Below are positions 8,613 through 17,558 of a stretch of DNA of 64,000 nt, piece by piece. Numbering within the stretch: the first letter of the stretch is position 1; the number at the start of each line of letters is the position of its first letter. A program made the translations under genes and the position numbers. The notes under the pieces were generated by a model that saw only the letters and a program-made list of their open reading frames with translations, searched no databases and was not told where the DNA came from. The stretch covers positions 186,001 to 250,000 of the forward strand of contig CAMPKA010000002.1 of the NCBI GenBank assembly GCA_946887075.1, in the 5' to 3' direction. This DNA comes from an uncultured Salinimicrobium sp. (GTDB lineage: Bacteria > Bacteroidota > Bacteroidia > Flavobacteriales > Flavobacteriaceae).

Positions 8613-10004
8613 ATGATGAGCACATCCAAATTTCCAGGCCTGATATTGTTCAGCCTTCTCCTTTGCTCCTGTGGAATGGGAAGAGGGGAAGTCGAAACTG
8701 AAACCGTCGTTGAAGAATCTCCCGAAAAGGAGTTGTATATTCCCGAAGAGGTGTATCGGGTTCCTGCCGGTAATGACTATACGGATAATGAGAGCGACTA
8801 TAGTTTTGAACGAATGGCTGAATCCGAGAATTTTGCGCTTTTCTGGCACAAGGAATACGGTCAGGATCCTTCTGTAAACCAGAATGAGAACAAGACCTTT
8901 GACGTGGATTCGGTTCTGGCCGTCTCGGAGATTGTTTATGATACCTATGTGAATGATCTGAAGATAGTCGACAAGGGGAATTCCGTAACAGACAAATACA
9001 AATTACTCATTTATGTCTTCGGCGGTGATGAGGGAACTGCCTTTGGAGGCGGGGAGGAGGATAAGGTTGGAATCCTCTGGACAAATGCGACCAGGATCAA
9101 TAAACCACCTTATGGGGTAATAGCGCACGAGATTGCACATTCCTTTCAGTACCTCTCTAGAGCTGATGCGGGGACAGGTCCTCGGGGTCCTATTGGAGAA
9201 ATGTCTGCCCAGTACATGCTGTGGCATGTCTACCCCGAGTGGATGACCTTTGAGAATTATCATCTTAAGGATTTCATGGACAAGACGCATTATGCATTCC
9301 TGCATCCGACTAACATGTACCATTCCCCCTATGTTCTGGAGTACTGGTCTGGCAAGCATGGCAAGGACTTTTTTGGAAAGTTAAGCCGCGCAACCCAGGA
9401 GGGTGAGGATGTTGTGATGACTTATAAAAGACTGAATAATCTGAGTCAGAAGGAGTTCAATGATGAGATGTTTGATGCCGTCCGCCGGTTTATCACCTGG
9501 GATCTGCCAAGAATTGAAGAGGTGGCCAGTCCCTATGCCAATCAGCATAAAAGCACTATGGTAGATGCCGGGGACGGCTGGTATAAGATAGCCCCGGCCC
9601 ATGCGCCACAGAACTATGGCTACAATGGAATCCAACTGCAGGTTCCTTCAGCAGGAACCGAGGTAGAGCTGGAATTCAAGGGCATACCTGGAGCCGAGGG
9701 GTACAGCTCAGTAAAAACGGACCAGGCGGGATGGCGTTATGGATTTGTGGCTTCCCTGAGTGACGGCAGCCGCGTTTATGGAGATGTCCACAGGGATGTT
9801 GAGGACAGGGTCAGTTTCGAAGTTCCAAAGAATACGGAATACCTTTGGCTGGTGGTCATGGGGGCACCAACGGAACACTGGCCCCGGCCTAGAAGAAGCC
9901 GCAATGCTTCGGAGGATGAATTTCCCGAAGAAGCCTGGCCTTACAAGATCCGTCTGAAAGGAACCTCCCTGGGAGATTCCGTGACGATCAAGCACCAGGT
10001 ATAA
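8613..10004 (+). CDS. DUF6055 lipoprotein, putative zinc metallopeptidase (short form)
   Basis: A 463-residue lipoprotein (LLLCSC, Cys20) with an acidic linker, related to residues 60-470 of the protein at 1941-3830. The two share the IYIP/LYIPEE entry, the AHEI(G/A)HSFQY helix, FDYEI/FNDEMFDA..R(L/F)(V/I)TWDL and the GWRYG(Y/F)VA block. It lacks the DUF4859 tail. HEIAH lies at 172-176 and a following Glu196 sits in GEMSAQY, so the HExxH...E spacing (19 residues) is within the range described for M60-like peptidases. Function is otherwise unknown. The GH31 gene follows after 96 bases on the same strand, so co-transcription from the 8577 promoter is likely. Met at 8616 is an equally possible start. 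Confidence 0.82.
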   Translation: MMSTSKFPGLILFSLLLCSCGMGRGEVETETVVEESPEKELYIPEEVYRVPAGNDYTDNESDYSFERMAESENFALFWHKEYGQDPSVNQNENKTFDVDSVLAVSEIVYDTYVNDLKIVDKGNSVTDKYKLLIYVFGGDEGTAFGGGEEDKVGILWTNATRINKPPYGVIAHEIAHSFQYLSRADAGTGPRGPIGEMSAQYMLWHVYPEWMTFENYHLKDFMDKTHYAFLHPTNMYHSPYVLEYWSGKHGKDFFGKLSRATQEGEDVVMTYKRLNNLSQKEFNDEMFDAVRRFITWDLPRIEEVASPYANQHKSTMVDAGDGWYKIAPAHAPQNYGYNGIQLQVPSAGTEVELEFKGIPGAEGYSSVKTDQAGWRYGFVASLSDGSRVYGDVHRDVEDRVSFEVPKNTEYLWLVVMGAPTEHWPRPRRSRNASEDEFPEEAWPYKIRLKGTSLGDSVTIKHQV

Positions 10005-10100
10005 GTTCCAGGGGCTCCCAAAACACGGAATTATGTTCCCTTACATTCCAACGGATGGAAGGCTGTAAAACAGATTATAAATTTTAAAATAATCCTTTAT

Positions 10101-12449
10101 ATGATCAGACAATCCTATTTGCTGCTAACGCTGCTCCTTGGCATCCTCCTGAGTTGTCAGGGAGATCCCCAACAAAAAATCTATTCCCACGGAGAGCCAG
10201 CCCAGCTTGAAATCCGACCTGCTGCTCAGAACAGTATCCGGATTACCCTGAAGCCCCTGAGCTATCCAAACAGCGTTCCCTACTCCCCGGCCCTGGCCAG
10301 GACCGAGGAACAAAGTCCGGTGATTACGCTTCGCGAGATCAGCGGCGTGGTGAAAAAGCAGGTTGGGAATCTTTTCGTTGAGGTGCATCCCGATCCCCTG
10401 ACAGTATCTGTATCCAATGCAGATGGGGAGCTGGTGCAGGAAATCGCTTTTCAGAATGATGGGAAAGTAAGCTTTGATCTGGATGATCAACCGGTTCTGG
10501 GGCTGGGTGAAGGTGGTCCCAGAGCACAGCGCGACAGGAATTGGAGGGAGCAGGAAATCGAATTCGATCGAAGAGGAAGACTACATAAAATGGAACCCCG
10601 CTGGCAAAGTGATGCCTATGGATCCAGAAATCCGGTGGCCATGCTTGTCGGAACCGGGGGTTGGGGCCTTTTTATGGCTACACCCTGGTCCCAGGTTGAT
10701 CTCAGTGAGGAGCATACAGGTTCATTTATCCCCTGGCCCAAAGATTCCCTTTCGACCACTGCCCAGTCCAGAAAGAATCAACATGAACAATTGGGGAAAG
10801 GAATTCACCCTGTCGACAGTCTGGTTGATGGCCTGTATGACCTTTTTGTCTTTGATGCCCAGGATCCATCGGCATTTATGAAGGATGTTTCCATAATTAC
10901 GGGCCCTGCCGTTATGCCCCCAAAATGGACCATGGGATATATGCAATCCCATAGAACCCTGGAAGATGAGGATCAGATGATCAACATTGTGGATACCTTC
11001 AGGGAAAAACAGATTCCTGTAGATGCTGTCATTTACCTCGGAACAGGTTTTACCCCACGTGGTTGGAATACCTGGCAACCTTCTTTCGAATATAATCCAG
11101 AGGTGTTTAAAAGGAAAGGTGAGGAGGTGATTGCTGATCTTCACGAAAGAAATGTGAAGGTGGTGCTCCATATTGTTCCCGAAGATCGTGATGAACTTCC
11201 AACGCTTCATGGCAATATTCCTCCAGAGTCGGGAGCGGAACTGGATTCCTCTCATATCGCTGTTTACTGGAAAAAGCATGAGGGTCTGATGGAAGACGGA
11301 GTGGACGGCTTCTGGCCTGATGAAGGGGACTGGTTCAATCTCTTTGAACGGATGAAGCGTCACCAGATGTACTACCAGGGACCTCTGGCCACAGAACCCG
11401 GTATTCGGCCATGGAGTTTGCATCGTAATGGACATCTTGGAATCGCCAAATGGGGAGGATGGGTTTGGTCCGGAGATACCAGTGCAGCCTGGAAAACACT
11501 GGAAGGACAAATAGCCGTGGGTCTAAATCATTCCCTTAGTCTTTCTCCCTTCTGGGGTTCTGATATCGGAGGTTTTTATCCGAATGCTGAAAAAACAGGG
11601 GAATTATACGCACGCTGGGTTCAGTTCGCTGCTTTTTGCCCCTCCTTCAGGTCCCATTCCAGGACCTGGCAGCTGGGCCTTCCATGGGGCTGGGGAATGA
11701 GCGACATGGGAGTTGTGGAAAACAACAACAGCAATACGGTTTCCGAGGATTCGGAAAGAAACATTCTGCAGTCCGAACTGAACAATCCCAAGATAGAGCC
11801 AGTAGCTAAAAAATACATCGAACTGCGGTACCAGCTCCTTCCCTATAACTATACCCTTGCCTGGCAGGCGCGTCAAACCGGAATGCCGATGATGAGGGCC
11901 ATGTGGCTGCATTATCCGGAAGATCCGGCGGTGAGGGATATAGGGGATCAGTACTTATGGGGTCGCGATATGCTTATCGCCCCGGTTTATGAAAAGGATG
12001 CACAATCCCGGGAGTTGTATTTACCTGAAGGTCTCTGGTATGACTGGTGGACCAATGAAAGCTTTAATGGAGGAGATAGGATCACCAGAAAAGTCGATTT
12101 GGGCACCATGCCGATTTATGTCAGGGCAGGTGCGATCATTCCTTTTGATCCGGTCAGGCAGTACACCGCTCAGGAAATTGCTGGACCGACCAGCCTGAGA
12201 ATTTATGAAGGTGCGGATGGCCACTTTGAGCTGTACCAGGACGACGGTATTTCTCTGGGATATCTTAAGGGTGAAAACACACGGACCAGCCTAAGCTGGA
12301 ACGATGAGAATAATACGCTTAGTATAGCCCCTTCTGCAGGAAATATGGAGACTGGAAGTAAATCCCGGACTTTTGAGGTTAGACTTTATCCTTCGGGAAG
12401 GACTGCAAATATAGTCTATTCTGGAGCCCCCGTTGAGGTAAAGCTGTAA
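10101..12449 (+). CDS. Family 31 glycoside hydrolase lipoprotein
   Basis: A 782-residue GH31 enzyme with a lipoprotein signal (GILLSC, Cys19). It has an N-terminal beta-sandwich, a catalytic (beta/alpha)8 barrel from about 265 to 600 and C-terminal beta domains. The nucleophile region is VDGFWPDEGDW with Asp407, and the acid/base Asp459 lies in WSGDTSA; the C-terminal barrel motif FWGSDIGGF is also present. GH31 covers alpha-glucosidases, alpha-xylosidases and some alpha-galactosidases; WPDEGD is not the common WxDMNE form, so the substrate is open. The neighbourhood favours an alpha-linked side chain on a glycoprotein or complex cell-wall glycan. Confidence 0.9.
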   Translation: MIRQSYLLLTLLLGILLSCQGDPQQKIYSHGEPAQLEIRPAAQNSIRITLKPLSYPNSVPYSPALARTEEQSPVITLREISGVVKKQVGNLFVEVHPDPLTVSVSNADGELVQEIAFQNDGKVSFDLDDQPVLGLGEGGPRAQRDRNWREQEIEFDRRGRLHKMEPRWQSDAYGSRNPVAMLVGTGGWGLFMATPWSQVDLSEEHTGSFIPWPKDSLSTTAQSRKNQHEQLGKGIHPVDSLVDGLYDLFVFDAQDPSAFMKDVSIITGPAVMPPKWTMGYMQSHRTLEDEDQMINIVDTFREKQIPVDAVIYLGTGFTPRGWNTWQPSFEYNPEVFKRKGEEVIADLHERNVKVVLHIVPEDRDELPTLHGNIPPESGAELDSSHIAVYWKKHEGLMEDGVDGFWPDEGDWFNLFERMKRHQMYYQGPLATEPGIRPWSLHRNGHLGIAKWGGWVWSGDTSAAWKTLEGQIAVGLNHSLSLSPFWGSDIGGFYPNAEKTGELYARWVQFAAFCPSFRSHSRTWQLGLPWGWGMSDMGVVENNNSNTVSEDSERNILQSELNNPKIEPVAKKYIELRYQLLPYNYTLAWQARQTGMPMMRAMWLHYPEDPAVRDIGDQYLWGRDMLIAPVYEKDAQSRELYLPEGLWYDWWTNESFNGGDRITRKVDLGTMPIYVRAGAIIPFDPVRQYTAQEIAGPTSLRIYEGADGHFELYQDDGISLGYLKGENTRTSLSWNDENNTLSIAPSAGNMETGSKSRTFEVRLYPSGRTANIVYSGAPVEVKL

Positions 12450-12463
12450 TCAATAAAGAGGTC

Positions 12464-13309
12464 CTAGCGTAATCTAAGCCGGTATTGGGAAGGGGTGACT
12501 CCCTTGAGCTCTTTGAACTTCCTATTGAAGTTGGCGATATTCTGGAACCCGGAAATCTCAGAAATCGAAGAAACGGGAAGTTCCTTCTTGTTATACAGCA
12601 GCCTACAGGCGTTCTCTATCCGGATTTCGATCAGGAACTGGAAAAATGTTTTGTTCGTACGTTTTTTGAAGTACCGGCAGAACGCATTTTTACTCATATT
12701 GGCTTTTTCAGCCACCACATCCAGGGAAATGGGTTCGTCGAACTTCTCCATAGCGTACTCAATTACGGCTCTCATGCGCTTTCCGTCATTGTCTGAATAT
12801 TTCTTCTGGTAAACGAAAGATGACAGGGACTTTTTCTCCGACCTTCCCAAAAGGTCCAGGATAAGCAGGAGAGAGGAGATGCGCTGGATCTTGGTTTCAT
12901 TTTTCATCCGTCTGAACACGCTGTGAAAAATATGCCGGTTTGAAATAACCTTAAGTCCGTATTGGGCTTCATCAAATATTTTCTCGACTCCCTGGAGATC
13001 TGAAACCTTAAAAAATTCCTTGCCAAAGGAGGTGCTGGTAAAAAAGAGAGAAAGCATCAGTGATTTCCTGCTACTGCTGGTATCACTTTTAAAGACGTGC
13101 GGAACATTTCCTCCTATGACCAGGATATCATCATCTGAATAATTGCTGATGGTATCACCTACGATTAAAGATCCGCTCCCTTTAACCACATAGCTTATCT
13201 GAATTTCTTCATGTTGATGGAGCTGATCATAGAAAACCGACTCAAGGTCCTCCTGGTAGACCAGGGCCTCTTTTTCCGGTTTTGGTATTCTAAAGGGTAA
13301 GACTTTCAC
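12464..13309 (-). CDS. AraC-family transcriptional regulator with cupin sensor domain
   Basis: A 281-residue protein when started at the GTG at 13309 (MKVLPFRIP). An ATG further upstream at 13537 would add 76 residues that look like translated non-coding DNA, so the GTG start is preferred; an AAAGG run precedes it. Residues about 20-75 form a cupin (HQHEEIQISYVVKG, then a VIGGNVPHVF block) that probably binds a small ligand. The last 95 residues contain two helix-turn-helix units ending in the AraC signature (FNRKFKELKGVTPSQYR). It is convergent with GH31 and divergent from the hydroxyproline genes; the latter are its most likely target, by position only. Confidence 0.88.
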   Translation of the reverse strand: MKVLPFRIPKPEKEALVYQEDLESVFYDQLHQHEEIQISYVVKGSGSLIVGDTISNYSDDDILVIGGNVPHVFKSDTSSSRKSLMLSLFFTSTSFGKEFFKVSDLQGVEKIFDEAQYGLKVISNRHIFHSVFRRMKNETKIQRISSLLLILDLLGRSEKKSLSSFVYQKKYSDNDGKRMRAVIEYAMEKFDEPISLDVVAEKANMSKNAFCRYFKKRTNKTFFQFLIEIRIENACRLLYNKKELPVSSISEISGFQNIANFNRKFKELKGVTPSQYRLRLR

Positions 13310-14035
13310 AATGGCACCTTTTATTGTATATGTTGTTAAAAAGTGTGAAAATACAAATATTTCGGATGAAATAATATTATTCGGCTGGATTTGTCGAAAA
13401 GCTCCTTGTCTTGTGCCTTGGAAGGACAGTAACATATGCAGTAGTCTGGGAATTAGTGTTCTATTGATTGAGATAATTGATGTAATTCTTTCGGAATTTC
13501 CAGTTATGTGGCCCCGTAATGACACCAGAATTTCCAAAAATGGTCAATAAAGTATCACACCCAGTTAACTTAAATTCCCCTTTCCTATTCAAATGCGGGT
13601 ATATTTATGACCAGAAACAGGCGAAATCGATATCGGAATATGGATAAATTCCGGTTGATTGAGTTTTAAGATATTTCTTCTCATTGCTGATGACGCTTTG
13701 TTTTCAAACAGTGGATAAAAGGGATTGTATGGAGAGCCCGTCGGCTCCGTGATCTGCATTTTCGGACATCCAGGACCAGTTTATTAGCCAGAACAAAGGG
13801 GACAGTTGAAGCTTCCCCTTTGTTTTTCTTGTGGCTCCTATATATCGTGTAGGAAAAGTCCTTCAAACTGTTCCCGGGTGGGGGAAAGCACAGAATGATG
13901 ATGTTGCTGAGCGAATATTTTACCAAAAAAATGTGAAAATGGGGTTCCCTTGGATTATATAGTACTACTTTGTGGTAATAAACTTAAACTGAAGGAGGGT
14001 AGAAAAATTTATTTTCGCTTAAAAATTATTTAGTG
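13310..14035. other. 726-base intergenic region upstream of the hydroxyproline genes
   Basis: No credible protein gene. It holds a strong rightward terminator at 13792-13824, a small GC hairpin (GAGCC/GGCTC) about 13733-13746, and a near-consensus -7 element (TACTTTG, one base short of TAnnTTTG) at 13966-13972 ahead of the DapA-family gene. A terminator so far from any upstream rightward gene suggests a short transcript or leader. Confidence 0.6.
13792..13824 (+). terminator. Rho-independent terminator without an obvious gene
   Basis: Perfect 11-base inverted repeat (AACAAAGGGGA / TCCCCTTTGTT) with an 11-base loop, followed by TTTCTT. The T-run orients it rightward. The nearest rightward gene end is at 12449, with a leftward gene in between. 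Confidence 0.8.
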
Positions 14036-14950
14036 ATGCAAGTAGAATGGAAAGGGGTCATGCCCGCTGTAACAACGAAATTCGACGACGATGATAATCT
14101 GGACCTCGTAACGTTCGAAAAGAATATCAAAGCGCAGATCGATGCTGGGGTAAATGGAATCATCCTCGGGGGGACCCTGGGGGAAGCCAGTACACTGACC
14201 ACAGATGAGAAGGAGACTTTGATTCGTAAAACTTTAGAAATTGTCCAGGAGGAAGTCCCGGTGATTATCAACATTGCCGAGCAGAGTACCAAAGATGCGA
14301 TTGCGGTGGCCAAACGGGCCGAGGAAATCGGGGCCCAGGGCCTGATGCTTCTCCCTCCAATGCGCTATAAAGCCACGGATCATGAAACTGTGACTTATTT
14401 CAAAGAGATAGCAAGAAGTACCTCCCTTCCGATCATGATTTACAACAATCCCGTCGATTATAAGATTGAAGTCACTCTGGATATGTTCAAGGAGTTAATT
14501 GAGGAGGATAATATTCAGGCCGTGAAAGAATCGACCCGAGATATCACTAATGTGATCCGACTCAGGAATGAGTTCGGAGACAGGCTGAAGATCCTGACAG
14601 GAGTGGATACACTGGCCTTCGAAAGTATGGTCAGTGGCGCAGATGGATGGGTCGCGGGACTGGTCGCTGCTTATCCGGCAGAAACCGTGGCGATCTACAA
14701 GCTCACCAGAGCTGGTAAAGTGGATGAAGCCCTGGAGATATATCGGTGGTTTATGCCTTTACTGGAGCTGGACATTTCTCCGCAACTGGTACAAAACATC
14801 AAACTTGCCGAGGTTTCCACCGGATTGGGGACCGAGAATGTGAGGGCGCCAAGATTGCCTCTTGAAGGAGAAGAACGTGAAAGGGTACAGAGCATCATCC
14901 GGGAGGCCAATGAGAAAAGACCGGAATTACCGGAATACAAACATTTATAG
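14036..14950 (+). CDS. DapA-family lyase, probable pyrroline-4-hydroxy-2-carboxylate deaminase
   Basis: A 304-residue (beta/alpha)8 aldolase of the DapA/NAL family. Tyr136 (MIYNNP) and the Schiff-base Lys164 (AVKEST) are in place, as is the GGTLGE substrate loop. Family members include dihydrodipicolinate synthase, neuraminate lyase and the deaminase that converts 1-pyrroline-4-hydroxy-2-carboxylate to 2-oxoglutarate semialdehyde. The three following genes encode the other hydroxyproline pathway steps, so the deaminase role is strongly favoured over lysine synthesis. Start is ATG 14036; an adjacent GTG at 14033 is less likely. The next gene starts 19 bases after the stop. Confidence 0.88.
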   Translation: MQVEWKGVMPAVTTKFDDDDNLDLVTFEKNIKAQIDAGVNGIILGGTLGEASTLTTDEKETLIRKTLEIVQEEVPVIINIAEQSTKDAIAVAKRAEEIGAQGLMLLPPMRYKATDHETVTYFKEIARSTSLPIMIYNNPVDYKIEVTLDMFKELIEEDNIQAVKESTRDITNVIRLRNEFGDRLKILTGVDTLAFESMVSGADGWVAGLVAAYPAETVAIYKLTRAGKVDEALEIYRWFMPLLELDISPQLVQNIKLAEVSTGLGTENVRAPRLPLEGEERERVQSIIREANEKRPELPEYKHL

Positions 14951-14969
14951 GAACGCGAAAAGCAAAGCG

Positions 14970-16538
14970 ATGATTACAGGGAAAAACTATATAGGAGAAG
15001 AGCTTTCGGCCGAAGGGGGAGTGACATACAGAACCATGAACCCCAGGACGAATTCAGAGAATGAGTATGAGTTTTATGAGGCGACAAAGGAGGAAGTCAA
15101 CGCCGCTATAGAAAAGGCTGCTGGAGCCTTTGAAATTTATAAGAATACCTCACCAAAGGACCGGGCGGCTTTCTTACGGGCCATAGGAGAGGAAATCAAT
15201 AACCTGGGGAACGAACTGATCGATACCTACGTCACGGAATCCGCCTTGCCAGAAGGTAGGGCTAAGGGAGAATGTGCCCGGACTGTAGGCCAGCTCCTCT
15301 CGTTTGCAGAGATGTTGGAGGAGGGTTCCTGGGTGGAAGCCATCATCACCAATGGTGAGGGCAAACCTGATTTGAGAAGGATGCTGATTCCTATCGGGCC
15401 AGTCGCGGTCTTTGGGGCCAGCAATTTTCCACTCGCTTTTTCTACAGCCGGAGGGGATACCGCCAGCGCACTGGCCGCAGGGTGCCCGGTAGTAGTAAAA
15501 TCGCATCCCTTGCACGCCGCAACGGGGGAAATGGTTTCCCAGGCTATAGTTGAGGCGGCTAGAAAGACAGGCATGCCCGACGGGGTATTTTCTAACCTGA
15601 ACAGCAGCGGCATCGAAGTGGGACAGTGGCTCGTAACACATCCTAAAATAAAAGCTGTAGGATTTACAGGAAGTATCAAAGCTGGTACTGCACTCAATGA
15701 ACTCGCTTCGAAACGACCGGAACCGATTCCCGTATACGCAGAAATGGGAAGTGTGAATCCGGTAGTTGTTCTTCCCTCCGCAGTTGAGGAGAAAGCGGAA
15801 TACTGGGCCCAGCAGTATGCCGGATCCATAACCGCCGGAACAGGGCAGTTTTGTACCAATCCCGGTCTGCTCATCGGCCTTGCCGGAGAGAAGTTCGACG
15901 AATTTGTGAAGAAACTGGGAGAGGGCATACAGGCAATGGAACCTTCTTGCATGCTTTCCCCGAGTATTAAGAAACAGTATGAAAAATCCAGATCCGGGGT
16001 TCTGGCCAATGGCGGATTTAGCGAAGTCGGAAAACTGGACAGACCTGTCGAGGATAATTTCGCCCAACAACATGTCATAGCGGTAAGTGCTGAACGTTTT
16101 ATAAATAACAAAGCTTTTCACCAGGAGGTCTTCGGGCCATTTTCCGTGGTGGTCAGGTGTAAGGATAAAAAGGAACTCGACGAGGTGTTGCAGCACCTTG
16201 AGGGTCAGCTCACCGGGACCGTTTTGAGTTCGGACGAAGGAGAGCTGGAAAAGTTCTCCCAAAGTGTCGATGTCTTGAGAAGTAAAGTGGGACGGCTAAT
16301 TTACAACAATGTTCCGACCGGGGTCGACGTATCTCCCGCCATGACTCATGGTGGTCCCTTTCCTGCGACAACCGACAGTAAATTCACCTCTGTCGGTTTG
16401 ACCGCCGTCAAGAGGTGGGTCCGACCGGTTTCTTATCAGGACTGGCCAAACAAGCTTCTGCCCCGTGAACTGCAAAACGAAAATCCGCTGGGGATACTAC
16501 GAACCATCAACAAAAAAGTTACAACTGACGCGGTATAA
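14970..16538 (+). CDS. 2-oxoglutarate semialdehyde dehydrogenase (NADP-type aldehyde dehydrogenase)
   Basis: The ATG at 14970 gives 522 residues, normal for this family. An ATG at 14862 in the same frame lies inside the upstream gene and adds residues with no family resemblance. Catalytic Glu258 (YAEMGS) and Cys295 (GQFCTNPG) are present, and the GFTGS cofactor loop is at 231-235. The sequence resembles the AldH group acting on 2,5-dioxopentanoate. In the hydroxyproline pathway it would form 2-oxoglutarate, feeding the TCA cycle. It lies between the deaminase (19-base gap) and the epimerase (3-base gap), so it is certainly in the same operon. Confidence 0.9.
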   Translation: MITGKNYIGEELSAEGGVTYRTMNPRTNSENEYEFYEATKEEVNAAIEKAAGAFEIYKNTSPKDRAAFLRAIGEEINNLGNELIDTYVTESALPEGRAKGECARTVGQLLSFAEMLEEGSWVEAIITNGEGKPDLRRMLIPIGPVAVFGASNFPLAFSTAGGDTASALAAGCPVVVKSHPLHAATGEMVSQAIVEAARKTGMPDGVFSNLNSSGIEVGQWLVTHPKIKAVGFTGSIKAGTALNELASKRPEPIPVYAEMGSVNPVVVLPSAVEEKAEYWAQQYAGSITAGTGQFCTNPGLLIGLAGEKFDEFVKKLGEGIQAMEPSCMLSPSIKKQYEKSRSGVLANGGFSEVGKLDRPVEDNFAQQHVIAVSAERFINNKAFHQEVFGPFSVVVRCKDKKELDEVLQHLEGQLTGTVLSSDEGELEKFSQSVDVLRSKVGRLIYNNVPTGVDVSPAMTHGGPFPATTDSKFTSVGLTAVKRWVRPVSYQDWPNKLLPRELQNENPLGILRTINKKVTTDAV

Positions 16539-16541
16539 ACA

Positions 16542-17543
16542 GTGGCAAGAAAAACATTTTTCTGTGTAGACTCCCACACCTGTGGTAATCCCGTCAGGGT
16601 GGTGGTCGGCGGAACTCCCTTTATTGAAGGAAGTTCTATGAGCGCCAGACGGCAGCACTTTCTTAAAAATTTTGACTGGATCCGGAAGGGCCTGATGTTT
16701 GAGCCGCGAGGTCATGACATGATGAGCGGAAGTATCCTGTTTCCACCTGCTAATTCGGATAATGATGTTGGGATCCTGTTTATTGAAACCAGCGGTTGCC
16801 TGCCGATGTGCGGGCACGGCACCATTGGAACGGTAACGGTGATGATCGAGGAAGGGCTGGTAACCCCTAAAGTGGAAGGACAGCTCCGGATCGAGACACC
16901 GGCCGGTTTGGTAAAGGTTCGTTATGAGCAGGAAGGGAAGAAAGTGACTTCGGTCCGGCTGACCAATGTCAGATCTTACCTGGCTGCTGAGGGAATCGAA
17001 GTAACCTGCTCCGGTTTGGGCAGGCTTACCCTGGACGTATCCTACGGAGGAAACTTCTACGGTATCGTGGAGGTTCAGGAAAATTTTCTTGGACTGGAAC
17101 ATTATGATGCGGGACAGCTCATTTTCTGGAGTCGGGAAATCAGGAAAAAAATCAATGAGAAGCATCATTTTGAACATCCTGAGGATTCCACCATCAACGG
17201 ATTAAGCCATATTCTTTGGACAGGAACTCCCCTGGAGGCTACCTCCACAGCGCGGAATGCGGTGTTTTACGGGGATAAAGCCCTGGATCGTTCCCCATGT
17301 GGAACGGGTACTTCAGCCAGGATGGCCCAGTGGTATGCCCATGGAAAACTGAAAAAGGGGGAAGCTTTCGTTCATGAAAGCATTATCGGCAGTAAATTTA
17401 CCGGAAGAATAGAGGAGGAGACCACCCTGGATGGAAAAAAGGCCATCATTCCCAGTATAGAAGGGTGGGCCCAGGTCACGGGTTACAACACGATCATCAT
17501 CGATGATGACGATCCCTATGCCCATGGCTTTCAGGTTCTTTAA
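16542..17543 (+). CDS. 4-hydroxyproline 2-epimerase (proline racemase family)
   Basis: 333 residues, starting at a GTG 3 bases after the previous stop, which suggests translational coupling. Both catalytic cysteines of true epimerases are present: Cys90 in LPMCGHGT and Cys253 in DRSPCGTGTSA. Related dehydratases carry Thr at the second site, so they are excluded. The family interconverts trans-4-hydroxy-L-proline and cis-4-hydroxy-D-proline (or L/D-proline). With the FAD oxidase, deaminase and semialdehyde dehydrogenase adjacent, hydroxyproline is the expected substrate. This is the entry step of the pathway and acts in the cytosol. Confidence 0.92.
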   Translation: MARKTFFCVDSHTCGNPVRVVVGGTPFIEGSSMSARRQHFLKNFDWIRKGLMFEPRGHDMMSGSILFPPANSDNDVGILFIETSGCLPMCGHGTIGTVTVMIEEGLVTPKVEGQLRIETPAGLVKVRYEQEGKKVTSVRLTNVRSYLAAEGIEVTCSGLGRLTLDVSYGGNFYGIVEVQENFLGLEHYDAGQLIFWSREIRKKINEKHHFEHPEDSTINGLSHILWTGTPLEATSTARNAVFYGDKALDRSPCGTGTSARMAQWYAHGKLKKGEAFVHESIIGSKFTGRIEEETTLDGKKAIIPSIEGWAQVTGYNTIIIDDDDPYAHGFQVL

Positions 17544-17558
17544 GCAAAGCCAGTTGAG

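Noticed and set aside
12464..13537. Longer AraC regulator starting at ATG 13537
   Set aside because: The extra 76 residues do not resemble the cupin-AraC family; the GTG at 13309 gives the normal length.
13681..13926. 81-codon minus-strand frame in the AraC-DapA intergenic region
   Set aside because: Spans a strong terminator hairpin, has no domain and no upstream promoter match.
15174..16262. 362-codon minus-strand frame over the semialdehyde dehydrogenase gene
   Set aside because: Fully inside a well-supported gene with catalytic residues on the other strand; no recognisable domain.
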